From NCBI RefSeq assembly GCF_001425905.1, contig NZ_LMDY01000017.1:62945-126944 (forward strand): a stretch of 64,000 bases of DNA, read 5' to 3'. Below are positions 10,028 to 17,417 of the stretch, one piece after another. The position numbers and the translations under genes are program-made. The stretch comes from Methylibium sp. Root1272. GTDB lineage: Bacteria; Pseudomonadota; Gammaproteobacteria; Burkholderiales; Burkholderiaceae_C. A model generated the notes under the pieces. It had not been told where the DNA came from, searched no databases, and worked only from the letters and a program-made list of their open reading frames with translations. Positions within the stretch are counted from its first letter, which is position 1. The number at the start of each line of letters is the position of its first letter.

Positions 10028-10243
10028 ATGACTGTCTTCTGGTGGATCGTCGGCGTGCTGCTGCTGGGGACCGGGGGCACCGCCGCGGTCACGTTCGCGC
10101 TGTACGTCAGCAGCGGCGAGGATCGCTACATGGACGTGGCTCGCGCCGCGTGGCGCTGGACGGTGGTCTTCGCGCTCGGTGCCTTCAACCTCACGATCTT
10201 CAAGCACATCGTCCTGACCTTGATCAGCATCTGGCGGTCCTGA
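10028..10243 (+). CDS. Small membrane protein (71 aa), second of a related pair
   Basis: This is a predicted 71-residue protein with two hydrophobic segments, at about residues 4-26 and 44-64. A polar loop between them contains SSGEDRYMDVARAAWRW. A Shine-Dalgarno-like GGAGA lies 9 bases upstream. It parallels the preceding 61-residue protein in size, topology and the WTVV-ALGxF helix. No known domain recognised. It ends 66 bases before the SoxYZ-like gene, from which it is separated by a candidate sigma-54 promoter, so it is probably not part of that operon. Confidence 0.65.
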   Translation: MTVFWWIVGVLLLGTGGTAAVTFALYVSSGEDRYMDVARAAWRWTVVFALGAFNLTIFKHIVLTLISIWRS

Positions 10244-10269
10244 TCCACGGCGGCTGCAGCCGGTCACGA

Positions 10270-10285
10270 TGGCCTGCAATTTGCC
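10270..10285 (+). promoter_or_regulatory. Candidate sigma-54 promoter for the SoxYZ-like gene
   Basis: The sequence TGGCCTGCAATTTGCC has GG at 10271-10272 and GC at 10283-10284, the exact 12-base register of -24/-12 promoters. The TTGC of the -12 element is intact. It ends 24 bases before the ATG at 10310. The match at -24 (TGGC only) is weaker than in the other two best sites of this island. Confidence 0.6.
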
Positions 10286-10309
10286 TCTGTATCGCTCCAG
10301 GAGGCAAAG

Positions 10310-11110
10310 ATGTTCCCAATAGACGCGAAGTTGCAGCGCCGACAACTGGTGCTGGCGAGCGCCGCAGCCTGCGTGCTGCCGGCCCGTGCGGCCACCGACG
10401 AGTACGGTGGCGACCCCTATCGTTCGGCGCAGTGGCCCGAGATGGTCAAGGAGTTCCTGGGCGCGAAGTCGCGGGTCGAGTTCGATCCGCGCGTGCAGGT
10501 CAAGGGGCCGGCCCTGGCGGAAAACCCGATGGTCGTGCCGATCACGGTCTCGGCGCCGGAGCTGGCCGACATCCAGCAGATCGTCGTGCTGGTCGACCGC
10601 AACCCGATCCGCAAGGTGCTGGAGTTCGAACCGCTGGACGGCACCAAGGCTGCCATCTCCTTCCGCTTCAAGCTGGAGCAGGCCAGCGCCGTGCGGGCCG
10701 CGGTGCGCACCCGCGATGGCGTCTGGCACGTCGGCGGCACCTGGGTCGAATCGTCGGGCGGCGGCTGCACGGTGGCCGGTGTGACCCGGCAGGACGGCAG
10801 CTGGTCGCAGACGCTGGGCCAGGTCAGCGGGCGCTTCTTCGGCGATGCCATCGAGGCGCCGGGCGCGCGGCTGCGCGTGCGGGTGATGCATCCGATGGAC
10901 ACCGGCCTGGTGAGCGGCATTCCAGCGTTCTACCTGCGCCGCATGGCCGTCACCGACGGTGGCGGCGTGGAGCTGTTGCGCCTGTCGACCTACGAGCCGA
11001 TCAGTGAAAACCCTGTGTTCTCGTTCGACTTCAAGGGGCGGCCGCCGGGGCCGTTCCGTGTGACCGGGATCGACAACAACGGCAACCGAATCGACGGGAA
11101 GGTCATATGA
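10310..11110 (+). CDS. Fused SoxYZ-like carrier protein, quinoprotein-associated
   Basis: This 266-residue exported protein joins a SoxY-like domain (about residues 35-165) to a SoxZ-like domain (about 170-266). The N-terminus has RR followed by a hydrophobic stretch ending ARA-AT, compatible with Tat export. SSGGGCTVAG around Cys153 resembles the SoxY swinging-arm GGCGG cysteine, but it is internal because of the fusion. Such fusions are a described family associated with PQQ dehydrogenases rather than thiosulfate oxidation. The Shine-Dalgarno sequence AGGAGG is in place. The stop overlaps the next gene's ATG. Substrate carried is unknown. Confidence 0.85.
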   Translation: MFPIDAKLQRRQLVLASAAACVLPARAATDEYGGDPYRSAQWPEMVKEFLGAKSRVEFDPRVQVKGPALAENPMVVPITVSAPELADIQQIVVLVDRNPIRKVLEFEPLDGTKAAISFRFKLEQASAVRAAVRTRDGVWHVGGTWVESSGGGCTVAGVTRQDGSWSQTLGQVSGRFFGDAIEAPGARLRVRVMHPMDTGLVSGIPAFYLRRMAVTDGGGVELLRLSTYEPISENPVFSFDFKGRPPGPFRVTGIDNNGNRIDGKVI

Positions 11111-12135
11111 ATCACCCCCGTTGCGGCTTCGCCGCTCCCCCTCGAGGGGGCGACGCTGGCGGGCCGGCGGAGCCGGACCTGCGGCGTCTGCTGGCCTGGT
11201 GCAGAGCTTTGCTGGGCGTTTTGCTTTGCGGTGCGGCGGCGGGTGCGGTGGCGCAGGCCGATCCGGCCACGCTCGACTACCGACTGAGCGCGCGCGCACT
11301 GGCTCCCGATGTGTATGTGGTCGAAGGCGCCAATGCCGACTTTTCGCGAGCCAACGGCTGCAACATCATCAATACCGGCTTCATCGTCTCTGAAGATGGC
11401 GTCATCGTCATCAACACCGGGCCGTCGAAGCGCTACGGCGAACAGCTGCGGGCACTCATCGGGCGCACCACCGCCAAGCCGGTGAGGCAGGTGCTGCATC
11501 TGAACCTTCATCCCGACTATTTCCTCGGCAATCAGGCCTTCGCCGACGTGCCGAGACTCGCCACCGCCGCGACGATCGAGGGCATGCGGGCCGAGGTCAA
11601 GTCTTACGAGGACAACCTCTACCGTCTCTGCGGCGACTGGATGAAGGCCACCGAGGCGGTGCTGCCCGATCGCACGGTGACGCCGGGGCCGTTGCTCCCG
11701 GGCACGCCGCGCTTCGAGCTGCGCGAACTGAAGGGGCATACGGCCTCCGATCTGGTCCTGATCGACCGGACCTCGGGCGTGGTGTTCGCCGGCGGCCTGG
11801 TGTTCGTCGACCGGGTGCCGACCACGCCCCACGCCCGGTTGTCGGACTGGCTGCTCAGCCTGGACGCGCTGGCTGCGCAACCGTTCAAGACTCTGGTGCC
11901 GAGTCACGGGCCGGTGATCGACGACGGGCGCGGGATCGAGCAGACCCGGCGCTACCTGCGCTGGCTGGACAGCAGCTTCGACGCCGCGGCCCAGCGAGGC
12001 TCGGAGATGACCGAGGTGCTCGCGCAGCCCGTGCCGGCCGAATTCCGCAGTTGGGCGGCGTTCGCGACCGAGTACCCGCGCAACGTGGTACATCTTTACC
12101 CTGCCTACGAACTCAAATCGCTCCAGGCGCGCTGA
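11107..12135 (+). CDS. Metallo-beta-lactamase-fold hydrolase of the quinoprotein relay system
   Basis: This is a predicted 342-residue exported MBL-fold protein. The first metal motif reads NLHPDY where the canonical form is HxHxDH, so two of four ligands there are replaced. LKGHTASD and the later SHGPV histidines are kept. The first about 28 residues are encoded by a palindromic repeat, and the hydrophobic signal segment (LLGVLLCGAAAGAVAQA) follows. The native start may therefore lie inside the repeat or at a downstream TTG. It is coupled to the SoxYZ gene by ATGA. Related proteins are linked with PQQ alcohol dehydrogenases; its substrate is unknown. Confidence 0.82.
   Translation: MNHPRCGFAAPPRGGDAGGPAEPDLRRLLAWCRALLGVLLCGAAAGAVAQADPATLDYRLSARALAPDVYVVEGANADFSRANGCNIINTGFIVSEDGVIVINTGPSKRYGEQLRALIGRTTAKPVRQVLHLNLHPDYFLGNQAFADVPRLATAATIEGMRAEVKSYEDNLYRLCGDWMKATEAVLPDRTVTPGPLLPGTPRFELRELKGHTASDLVLIDRTSGVVFAGGLVFVDRVPTTPHARLSDWLLSLDALAAQPFKTLVPSHGPVIDDGRGIEQTRRYLRWLDSSFDAAAQRGSEMTEVLAQPVPAEFRSWAAFATEYPRNVVHLYPAYELKSLQAR
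11113..11186 (+). repeat. Palindromic repeat element (type B/C), copy inside an ORF start
   Basis: This is the second copy of the 8632-8705 element. Hairpin GCGGC-TTC-GCCGC (11123-11135) is followed by the CCCCCTCGAGGGGG palindrome and the CCGG-rich arm. It lies in frame within the 5' end of the MBL-fold gene and has no stop codon in that frame. Compared with the first copy, both halves of the first stem changed together, keeping pairing. Confidence 0.7.
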
Positions 12136-12144
12136 AGCAGGCGG

Positions 12145-12161
12145 TGCTCCACGCGGAGACA
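12145..12161 (+). promoter_or_regulatory. Possible upstream activator site before the lanthanide-type dehydrogenase
   Basis: TGCTCCACGCGGAGACA resembles the perfect palindrome TGCTCCAGCGTGGAGCA found upstream of the PedF-like gene: same GCTCC…GGAG arms, one base shorter. It is about 70 bases upstream of the -24 element at 12225, the usual distance for a sigma-54 activator site. The call rests on this resemblance only. Confidence 0.4.
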
Positions 12162-12223
12162 GCCCGGACGCCGGATTGCGGTGAAACCCGCAGTCAAACC
12201 CGGAAAATCTCCCGATCGGTCCG

Positions 12224-12239
12224 TGGCACGGGCCTTGCC
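12224..12239 (+). promoter_or_regulatory. Sigma-54 promoter of the lanthanide-type PQQ dehydrogenase
   Basis: TGGCACGGGCCTTGCC matches the -24/-12 consensus (TGGCACG-N4-TTGC) almost perfectly, with GG at 12225-12226 and GC at 12237-12238. It lies 72 bases before the ATG at 12311, leaving a transcribed leader of roughly 60 bases. Confidence 0.8.
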
Positions 12240-12310
12240 CTCTGGGAGTCAGAACGCGCTTTAGCGGCCATGTCGTGTCGCACGCGTCTCACCCCCGAGG
12301 AGACAAAACT

Positions 12311-14053
12311 ATGCGTCTGCACCTGCTTTCTTTGTTGGTGGCTGCCGCCTGCGCCAGTGTTGGCGCCCAGGCCGCCGGCGTCACCGACGCGATGATCGAC
12401 AACGATGCCAAGACCCCGAACGACGTTCTGAGCTGGGGCATCGGCTCGCAGGGGCAACGCTATTCCCCGCTCAAGCAGGTCAACACCTCGACCGTGCAGA
12501 AGCTGGTGCCGGCCTGGGCCTTCTCGTTCGGCGGTGAAAAGCAGCGTGGACAGCAATCGCAGCCGCTGATCCATGACGGCAAGATGTTCGTCACGGCGTC
12601 GTACTCGCGGATCTACGCGCTGGACGTCAAGACCGGCACCAAGCTCTGGAAGTACGAGCACCGCCTGCCCGAAGGCATCATGCCCTGCTGCGACGTGATC
12701 AACCGCGGCGCCGCGCTGTACGACAACCTCGTCATCTTCGGCACGCTCGACGCCCAGCTCGTCGCGCTCGACCAGAAGACCGGCGATGTGGTCTGGAAGG
12801 AAAAGATCGACGACTACGCAGCCGGCTACAGCTACACCGCCGCGCCGCTGATCGCCGGTGGCCTGCTGCTGACCGGCGTGTCCGGCGGTGAGTTCGGCAT
12901 CGTCGGCCGCGTCGAGGCGCGCGATCCCAAGACCGGCAAGATGGTCTGGGTGCGCCCGACCGTCGAAGGCCACATGGGCTACAAGTTCGACAAGGACGGC
13001 AACAAGACCGAGATCGGCATCTCGGGCACCACCGGCAAGACCTGGCCGGGCGACATGTGGAAGTCGGGCGGCGCGGCCACCTGGCTGGGCGGCACCTACG
13101 ACGCCAAGACCGGTCTGGCCTATTTCGGCACCGGCAACCCCGGCCCGTGGAACAGCCACCTGCGCCCCGGCGACAACCTGTTCTCGTGCGCGACCGTCGC
13201 GATCGATGTCAAGACCGGCCAGATCAAGTGGCACTACCAGACCACGCCGCACGACGGCTGGGACTTCGACGGCGTGAACGAATTCGTCACCTTCGACCTG
13301 GACGGCAAGCGCGTGGGCGGCAAGGCCGACCGCAACGGCTTCTTCTACGTCATCGACGCCGCCAACGGCAAGCTCGAGAACGCCTTCCCCTTCGTCAAGA
13401 AGATCACTTGGGCCACCGGCATCGACCTGAAGACCGGGCGTCCGAACTACGTGCCGGAGAACCGTCCGGGCGATCCGACCGCCGGCGCCGATGGCAAGAA
13501 GGGCAACTCGGTCTTCTCGGCACCCAGCTTCCTGGGTGGCAAGAACCAGATGCCGATGGCCTACTCGCCGGACACCAAGCTGTTCTACGTGCCGGCCAAC
13601 GAGTGGGGCATGGAGATCTGGAACGAGCCCGTCACCTACAAGAAGGGCGCAGCCTACCTGGGCGCCGGCTTCACGATCAAGACGATCAACGACGAGTACA
13701 TCGGCGCGATGCGTGCGATCGACCCGAAGACCGGCAAGACCGTCTGGGAAGTCAAGAACAACGCGCCGCTGTGGGGTGGTGTGCTGACGACCGCCGGCAA
13801 CCTGGTGTTCTGGGGCACGCCGGAAGGCTTCCTGAAGGCGGCCGACGCGAAGACCGGCAAGGTGGTCTGGGAGTTCCAGACGGGTTCGGGCGTCGTGGCC
13901 CCGCCGGTCACCTGGCAACAGGACGGCGAGCAGTACGTCTCGGTCGTGTCCGGCTGGGGTGGCGCCGTGCCGCTGTGGGGTGGCGACGTGGCCAAGAAGG
14001 TCAACTTCCTCGAGCAGGGCGGCACCGTGTGGGTGTTCAAGCTGCCGAAGTGA
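12311..14053 (+). CDS. pedH: PQQ-dependent alcohol dehydrogenase, lanthanide type (PedH/ExaF-like)
   Basis: This 580-residue periplasmic quinoprotein oxidises alcohols and passes electrons to a cytochrome c. A signal peptide ends near AQA. The vicinal disulfide is Cys126-Cys127 in [10 protein letters not shown]. The catalytic Asp318 is followed two residues later by Asp320 in WDFDGVNE; this extra Asp marks lanthanide-binding XoxF/PedH-type enzymes. Several tryptophan-docking propeller repeats (…GKxVWEF…, WGG) are visible. The start is the ATG after GAGGAGACAAAACT; an extension 12 codons upstream lacks a better site. Overall sequence is closer to ethanol-type PedH than to methanol-type MxaF. 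Substrate range is inferred only. Confidence 0.92.
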   Translation: MRLHLLSLLVAAACASVGAQAAGVTDAMIDNDAKTPNDVLSWGIGSQGQRYSPLKQVNTSTVQKLVPAWAFSFGGEKQRGQQSQPLIHDGKMFVTASYSRIYALDVKTGTKLWKYEHRLPEGIMPCCDVINRGAALYDNLVIFGTLDAQLVALDQKTGDVVWKEKIDDYAAGYSYTAAPLIAGGLLLTGVSGGEFGIVGRVEARDPKTGKMVWVRPTVEGHMGYKFDKDGNKTEIGISGTTGKTWPGDMWKSGGAATWLGGTYDAKTGLAYFGTGNPGPWNSHLRPGDNLFSCATVAIDVKTGQIKWHYQTTPHDGWDFDGVNEFVTFDLDGKRVGGKADRNGFFYVIDAANGKLENAFPFVKKITWATGIDLKTGRPNYVPENRPGDPTAGADGKKGNSVFSAPSFLGGKNQMPMAYSPDTKLFYVPANEWGMEIWNEPVTYKKGAAYLGAGFTIKTINDEYIGAMRAIDPKTGKTVWEVKNNAPLWGGVLTTAGNLVFWGTPEGFLKAADAKTGKVVWEFQTGSGVVAPPVTWQQDGEQYVSVVSGWGGAVPLWGGDVAKKVNFLEQGGTVWVFKLPK

Positions 14054-14068
14054 ACTGAGCGAGTACGA

Positions 14069-14087
14069 CACCCGGGATGACCGGGTG
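14069..14087. other. Perfect hairpin downstream of the PQQ dehydrogenase
   Basis: The stem is CACCCGG-GATGA-CCGGGTG. It has no T tract and is followed seven bases later by a better terminator. It may help stop transcription or protect the 3' end of the mRNA. Confidence 0.45.
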
Positions 14088-14093
14088 CTTTGC

Positions 14094-14127
14094 ACGGCAC
14101 GGACGCGTGAGCGTTCGTGCCGTTTTT
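14094..14127 (+). terminator. Rho-independent terminator between convergent quinoprotein genes
   Basis: The stem has 13 base pairs, ACGGCACGGACGC / GCGTTCGTGCCGT, with one G-T wobble, a GTGA loop and a TTTTT run. It ends the PQQ dehydrogenase transcript 40 bases after its stop codon and lies 49 bases before the end of the convergent cytochrome gene. Confidence 0.85.
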
Positions 14128-14175
14128 CGTTGGCGCGCACCGCGACCGCGGCGGGACCGCAAGCCGCCACGGTGG

Positions 14176-14685
14176 TCACGGTCGCCGCGACTCCAGGAAA
14201 CTCCGTAGTGACCAGATGGCCTCCTGCGTCAGCACGCCTTCCCAGGGTGGCATGTGCGCCACGCCGACCCGGATCTTGCCGTGCAGCACCGATTCCTTGA
14301 AGTAGTGGTCGTTGTCGCGCACGCAGTGACGGCGCGCGGCCTCGTCCTTGAGCTTGCCGAAGCAGTAACTGTCGAGACGGCGAAGGTCGGTGCCGACGTG
14401 GTGCGTCGCATTGCCGTCGTCGCCATGGCAGCGGGCGCAGGCCTGGTTGAACAGCGTGCGCCCGATCTCCGCGACCTTCGCATTACCGCGGTACGGGTTG
14501 TCTTCGAGCCATGGCATGCCGAGCGCCGGCAAGGCCGAGAGATCGACCGTCACCGGCGTTGTGATTGGCTCCGTCGAAGCCTGCTGCGCCGCGACACCGG
14601 CCGCGCCGAGCAGCGCCATGGCCAGTCCGGTCATGCGCAGGGCCGTCGCGACGCCGCGAAGAATGTTCGTGAGGGGTGAGTGCAT
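14176..14685 (-). CDS. c-type cytochrome (PedF-like paralogue)
   Basis: This is a 169-residue exported monohaem cytochrome. The haem site Cys83-Ala-Arg-Cys86-His87 is followed by a likely axial Met in HMPPWEG. It aligns over its whole length with the PedF-like cytochrome at 21822 (LPALG-W-NPYR, LRRLD, YF…VLHGK, QEAIWSLRSFLE), so the two are paralogues. It is third in an operon after the PQQ dehydrogenase and the pentapeptide protein, starting 3 bases after the latter's stop. It is probably the electron acceptor for that dehydrogenase. Confidence 0.85.
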   Translation of the reverse strand: MHSPLTNILRGVATALRMTGLAMALLGAAGVAAQQASTEPITTPVTVDLSALPALGMPWLEDNPYRGNAKVAEIGRTLFNQACARCHGDDGNATHHVGTDLRRLDSYCFGKLKDEAARRHCVRDNDHYFKESVLHGKIRVGVAHMPPWEGVLTQEAIWSLRSFLESRRP

Positions 14686-14688
14686 GGT

Positions 14689-15300
14689 CTACCAGTCCGT
14701 GGGGCAACCGGTGCATTGGTCGAAGGTCGAATCCGGGAAGATGGTGAAGCGCAGCACGTTGCCCTTCATCGTCGCGCCGGTGAAGTTGACGGTGTTGAAC
14801 TTGCCCTCCTGCAGGTTGGCATCGACGATCTTCGCGCGCACGAACCAGGAGAAGGCGGCACGGACCATTTCAAGGTTGGCGCCGGTGAAGTCGGCATCGC
14901 TGAAGTCGCAGCGCATCACGCGCGCGAACTCGAGGTCGGCGCCGCTGAAGTTCGCGCCACGGAACGTGGCGGTGGGTGCATTGATCTTGTTGAGCTTGGC
15001 ACCCGCGAGGTTGGCGCCATCGAGATTGGCGCCGGCCAGGTTGGCGACGCGCAGGTCGGCGCCGGCCAGATTGGCTCCGCGCAAGTCCGCACCGGCCAGG
15101 TTGCGGGCCGACAGGTCCGCGCCGCGCAGGTCGGCGCCGGGGCAGCGCGTGTGTGGCCAGATGCCGCAGCCGTTGATGTAGGCAGGCGCGGCGGCGTTGC
15201 CGTCGTCTTCCGTCGCCTGGGCCGGTCGAACGTCGGCGAGGGCCGCCAGCGTCACCAGCGCGACGGCCGTGTGCAGCGATCGCAGGGATGGGGAGGTCAT
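14689..15300 (-). CDS. Secreted pentapeptide-repeat protein
   Basis: This is a 203-residue protein with a signal peptide (about residues 1-29, ending AQA) and a right-handed beta-helix region. About 20 consecutive A(D/N)LxX pentapeptides run from about residue 54 to 190. Cysteine pairs flank the helix, CGIWPHTRC before it and CTGC close to the C-terminus, and may form disulfides. It lies between a PQQ dehydrogenase and its cytochrome on the minus strand. Pentapeptide proteins are usually cytoplasmic, so a periplasmic one in a quinoprotein operon is notable. Role unknown; a structural or docking role is only a guess. Confidence 0.85.
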   Translation of the reverse strand: MTSPSLRSLHTAVALVTLAALADVRPAQATEDDGNAAAPAYINGCGIWPHTRCPGADLRGADLSARNLAGADLRGANLAGADLRVANLAGANLDGANLAGAKLNKINAPTATFRGANFSGADLEFARVMRCDFSDADFTGANLEMVRAAFSWFVRAKIVDANLQEGKFNTVNFTGATMKGNVLRFTIFPDSTFDQCTGCPTDW

Positions 15301-15381
15301 GGTGTCTGCGGCCGAAGGAGAGTGAGGACAAAGGGGCAGGCCGGCAGGGTCGCCGGACCGCCCCTCACGAACGGGGTCTGC

Positions 15382-17238
15382 CTACTTGGGCAGCCTGAAC
15401 ACCCACATCGATCCGCCCTGTGTGACCTTCTTGGTCATCTCGGCCATGTCACCGCCCCATAGCGGCACGGCGCCGCCATAGCCCGACTGGATGCCGACGT
15501 ACTGCTCGCCGTCCAGCTCCCAGGTGACGGGCACCGAGACCACGCCGGAGCCTGTCTGGAACTTCCACAGCTCCTTGCCGGTCTTGCTGTCGAAGGCCTT
15601 GACGTAGCCATCGGACGTGCCGGTGAACAGCAGGCCGCCGGCCGTCGTCATGGTGCCGGCCCACAGCGGCAGCTTCTCCTTGTGCTCCCACGCGATCTTG
15701 CCGGTGACCGGGTCGATCGCGCGCAGCGTGCCGACGTGGTCCTCGTACAGCCGTTTGATGCGGAATCCCTGGCCGAGGTAGGCGGAGCCGGCCTTGTAGG
15801 TCAGGTTCTCGGTCCAGTAGTCCATCGCCCAGTGGTTCGCCGGGATGTAGAACAGGCCGGTGTCCGGGCTGTAGCTCATCGGCATCCAGTTGGTGCCGCC
15901 CAGGAACGGCGGCGACACGAAGATTGACTCGCCCTTGTCGGCGCCCGGCTTGGGGGCCGGCGGACGGTTGTTGTTCTCGATCGGCTTGCCGGTCTTCAGG
16001 TCGAAGCCCTTGGCCCAGGTGATGCCGTCGACGAACGGCCACGCCCCGATCAAGGCAGTCGGCTTGTTCGGATAGCCTGCGCCGGTCGCGAGCTTCTCGC
16101 GGTCGGTCACGAAGAAGAAGCCGTTGCGGTCGGCATGCGCGCCTGCCTTCACCAGCTTGCCGGACTTCGGATCCTTGTACTCGAACAGCACGATCGAGTT
16201 GTTGCCCGAGAAGTCCCAGGCATCGTTCGGTGTGTGCTGGAAGAAGCCCTTGAGTTCGCCGGTCGACGCATCGACATAGGCCTGACCCGAGGTGAACAGG
16301 CTGTCCCAGTTGCGGGGATCGTCGCCTTCCTTCGTGCGCTTCCAGGTGTTCCACGGCGCCGGATTGCCGGTGCCGATCACGATGGTGTTGTTCTCGGCAT
16401 CGAACGACGCGGTCTGCCAGGGCGCGCCGCCGCCCTGGTTCCAGGCCTCGACCAGCTTGCCGTCCTTGTCGCGCGGCCACGAGGGAGCCTTCGCGTCGCC
16501 TGTCACCGTGCTGTCCTTGCCGTTCAGGCGGCCCATGTGGCCCTCGACCATCGGGCGAGCCCAGACCTCGGCGCCGGTGTCGGGGTCACGTGCGAACAGC
16601 CAGCCCACGACGCCGAATTCGTCGCCCGACGAGCCATGGATCAGCAGCACGCGACCGGACTTCTTGTCCTTCACGATGAAGGGCGCGCCGGTCATCGTGT
16701 AGCCGACCTTGTGGTCGCCGAACTTCTCGTTCCACACCACCTTGCCGGTCGCGCGGTCCAGCGCCACGATGCGCGCGTCGAGCGTGCCGAAGTAGACCTT
16801 GTCACCGTAGATCGCCGGGCCGCGGTTGACCACGTCGCAACAGGGCCGGATGTCGTCGGGCAGCCGGTGTTCGTAGGTCCAGAGCTGGCGGCCGGTCTTC
16901 GCGTCGATCGCGGTGAAGCGCGAGTAGGAGCTGGTGGCGTAGATCACGCCGTCGTGCACCAGCACCTGACCTTCCTGCCCGCGCTGCTTCTCGCCGCCGA
17001 AGGAATGGCTCCATGCCGGCACGAGCTTCTGCACGTTCACGGTGGTGATCTGCTTCAGCGGGCTGTAGCGCTGGGCCTTGAGACCCAGGCCGTAGCTCAG
17101 GACGTCGGTGCTCGTGCGGTCGTCGTTCGAGATGTCTTCCCAGGTGACGTTCTTGACGGCGTGCGCGCCCTGGGACAGACCCAGAACGGCCAGCGCCGCC
17201 GCGATGGACAGAACGTGGCGGACGGGATGCTTGCTCAT
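15382..17238 (-). CDS. exaA: PQQ-dependent alcohol dehydrogenase, calcium type (ExaA/PedE-like)
   Basis: This 618-residue periplasmic quinoprotein belongs to the methanol/ethanol dehydrogenase family. A signal peptide ends at about AHA. The vicinal disulfide is Cys133-Cys134 in RPCCDVVNRG. Catalytic Asp342 sits in NDAWDFSGNN; the residue two further on is Ser344, not Asp, which is the pattern of calcium enzymes such as ExaA. It is first in an operon with the pentapeptide protein and a cytochrome c. No sigma-54 motif was found upstream on this strand; direct and inverted repeats lie at 17302-17340. Mdh2-type methanol dehydrogenase is an alternative reading. Confidence 0.92.
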   Translation of the reverse strand: MSKHPVRHVLSIAAALAVLGLSQGAHAVKNVTWEDISNDDRTSTDVLSYGLGLKAQRYSPLKQITTVNVQKLVPAWSHSFGGEKQRGQEGQVLVHDGVIYATSSYSRFTAIDAKTGRQLWTYEHRLPDDIRPCCDVVNRGPAIYGDKVYFGTLDARIVALDRATGKVVWNEKFGDHKVGYTMTGAPFIVKDKKSGRVLLIHGSSGDEFGVVGWLFARDPDTGAEVWARPMVEGHMGRLNGKDSTVTGDAKAPSWPRDKDGKLVEAWNQGGGAPWQTASFDAENNTIVIGTGNPAPWNTWKRTKEGDDPRNWDSLFTSGQAYVDASTGELKGFFQHTPNDAWDFSGNNSIVLFEYKDPKSGKLVKAGAHADRNGFFFVTDREKLATGAGYPNKPTALIGAWPFVDGITWAKGFDLKTGKPIENNNRPPAPKPGADKGESIFVSPPFLGGTNWMPMSYSPDTGLFYIPANHWAMDYWTENLTYKAGSAYLGQGFRIKRLYEDHVGTLRAIDPVTGKIAWEHKEKLPLWAGTMTTAGGLLFTGTSDGYVKAFDSKTGKELWKFQTGSGVVSVPVTWELDGEQYVGIQSGYGGAVPLWGGDMAEMTKKVTQGGSMWVFRLPK

Positions 17239-17301
17239 CGGTATCTCCTCATGTTGTGGTGTACGAGCGAGCCGCAGTCTAGGAAGCGGGCCGCGCGCTG
17301 T

Positions 17302-17340
17302 ATCGGGAGATCGCCCGCGCGAGATCGGGAGATCCTCCCG
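17302..17340. promoter_or_regulatory. Operator-like repeats between divergent dehydrogenase and kinase genes
   Basis: ATCGGGAGATC occurs at 17302-17312 and again at 17324-17334, 22 bases apart, about two helical turns. The second copy is also half of a perfect inverted repeat CGGGAG-ATC-CTCCCG (17326-17340). The site is 88-64 bases upstream of the minus-strand dehydrogenase start, and just upstream of the candidate promoter for the kinase gene. A likely binder is the response regulator encoded at 18742, by inference. Confidence 0.5.
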
Positions 17341-17357
17341 CTCGCCGCGGCCGGTTC

Positions 17358-17373
17358 TGGAATGACGATTGCA
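17358..17373 (+). promoter_or_regulatory. Candidate sigma-54 promoter of the kinase/regulator pair
   Basis: TGGAATGACGATTGCA has GG at 17359-17360 and GC at 17371-17372, with a perfect TTGCA -12 element. The -24 half (TGGAATG) departs from TGGCACG. The match ends 44 bases before the kinase ATG. Confidence 0.5.
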
Positions 17374-17417
17374 GCCAGTCGGGTGTGCACTCGATCAATA
17401 CACCGAAGGAGACACCC

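Noticed and set aside
10293-10303. GCTCCAGGAGG near the SoxYZ start, resembling the activator palindrome
   Set aside because: It lies downstream of the -12 element and includes the ribosome-binding site, so it cannot be an upstream activator site.
14995-15140. Short-period DNA repeat (GGCGCCGGCCAGGTTGGC-like, 15-base period)
   Set aside because: It is explained by the pentapeptide repeats encoded on the minus strand, not a CRISPR or satellite.
17239-17300. Search for a minus-strand sigma-54 promoter before the calcium-type dehydrogenase
   Set aside because: No GCAA-N7-GCCA-type sequence was found on the plus strand, so no such promoter is claimed.
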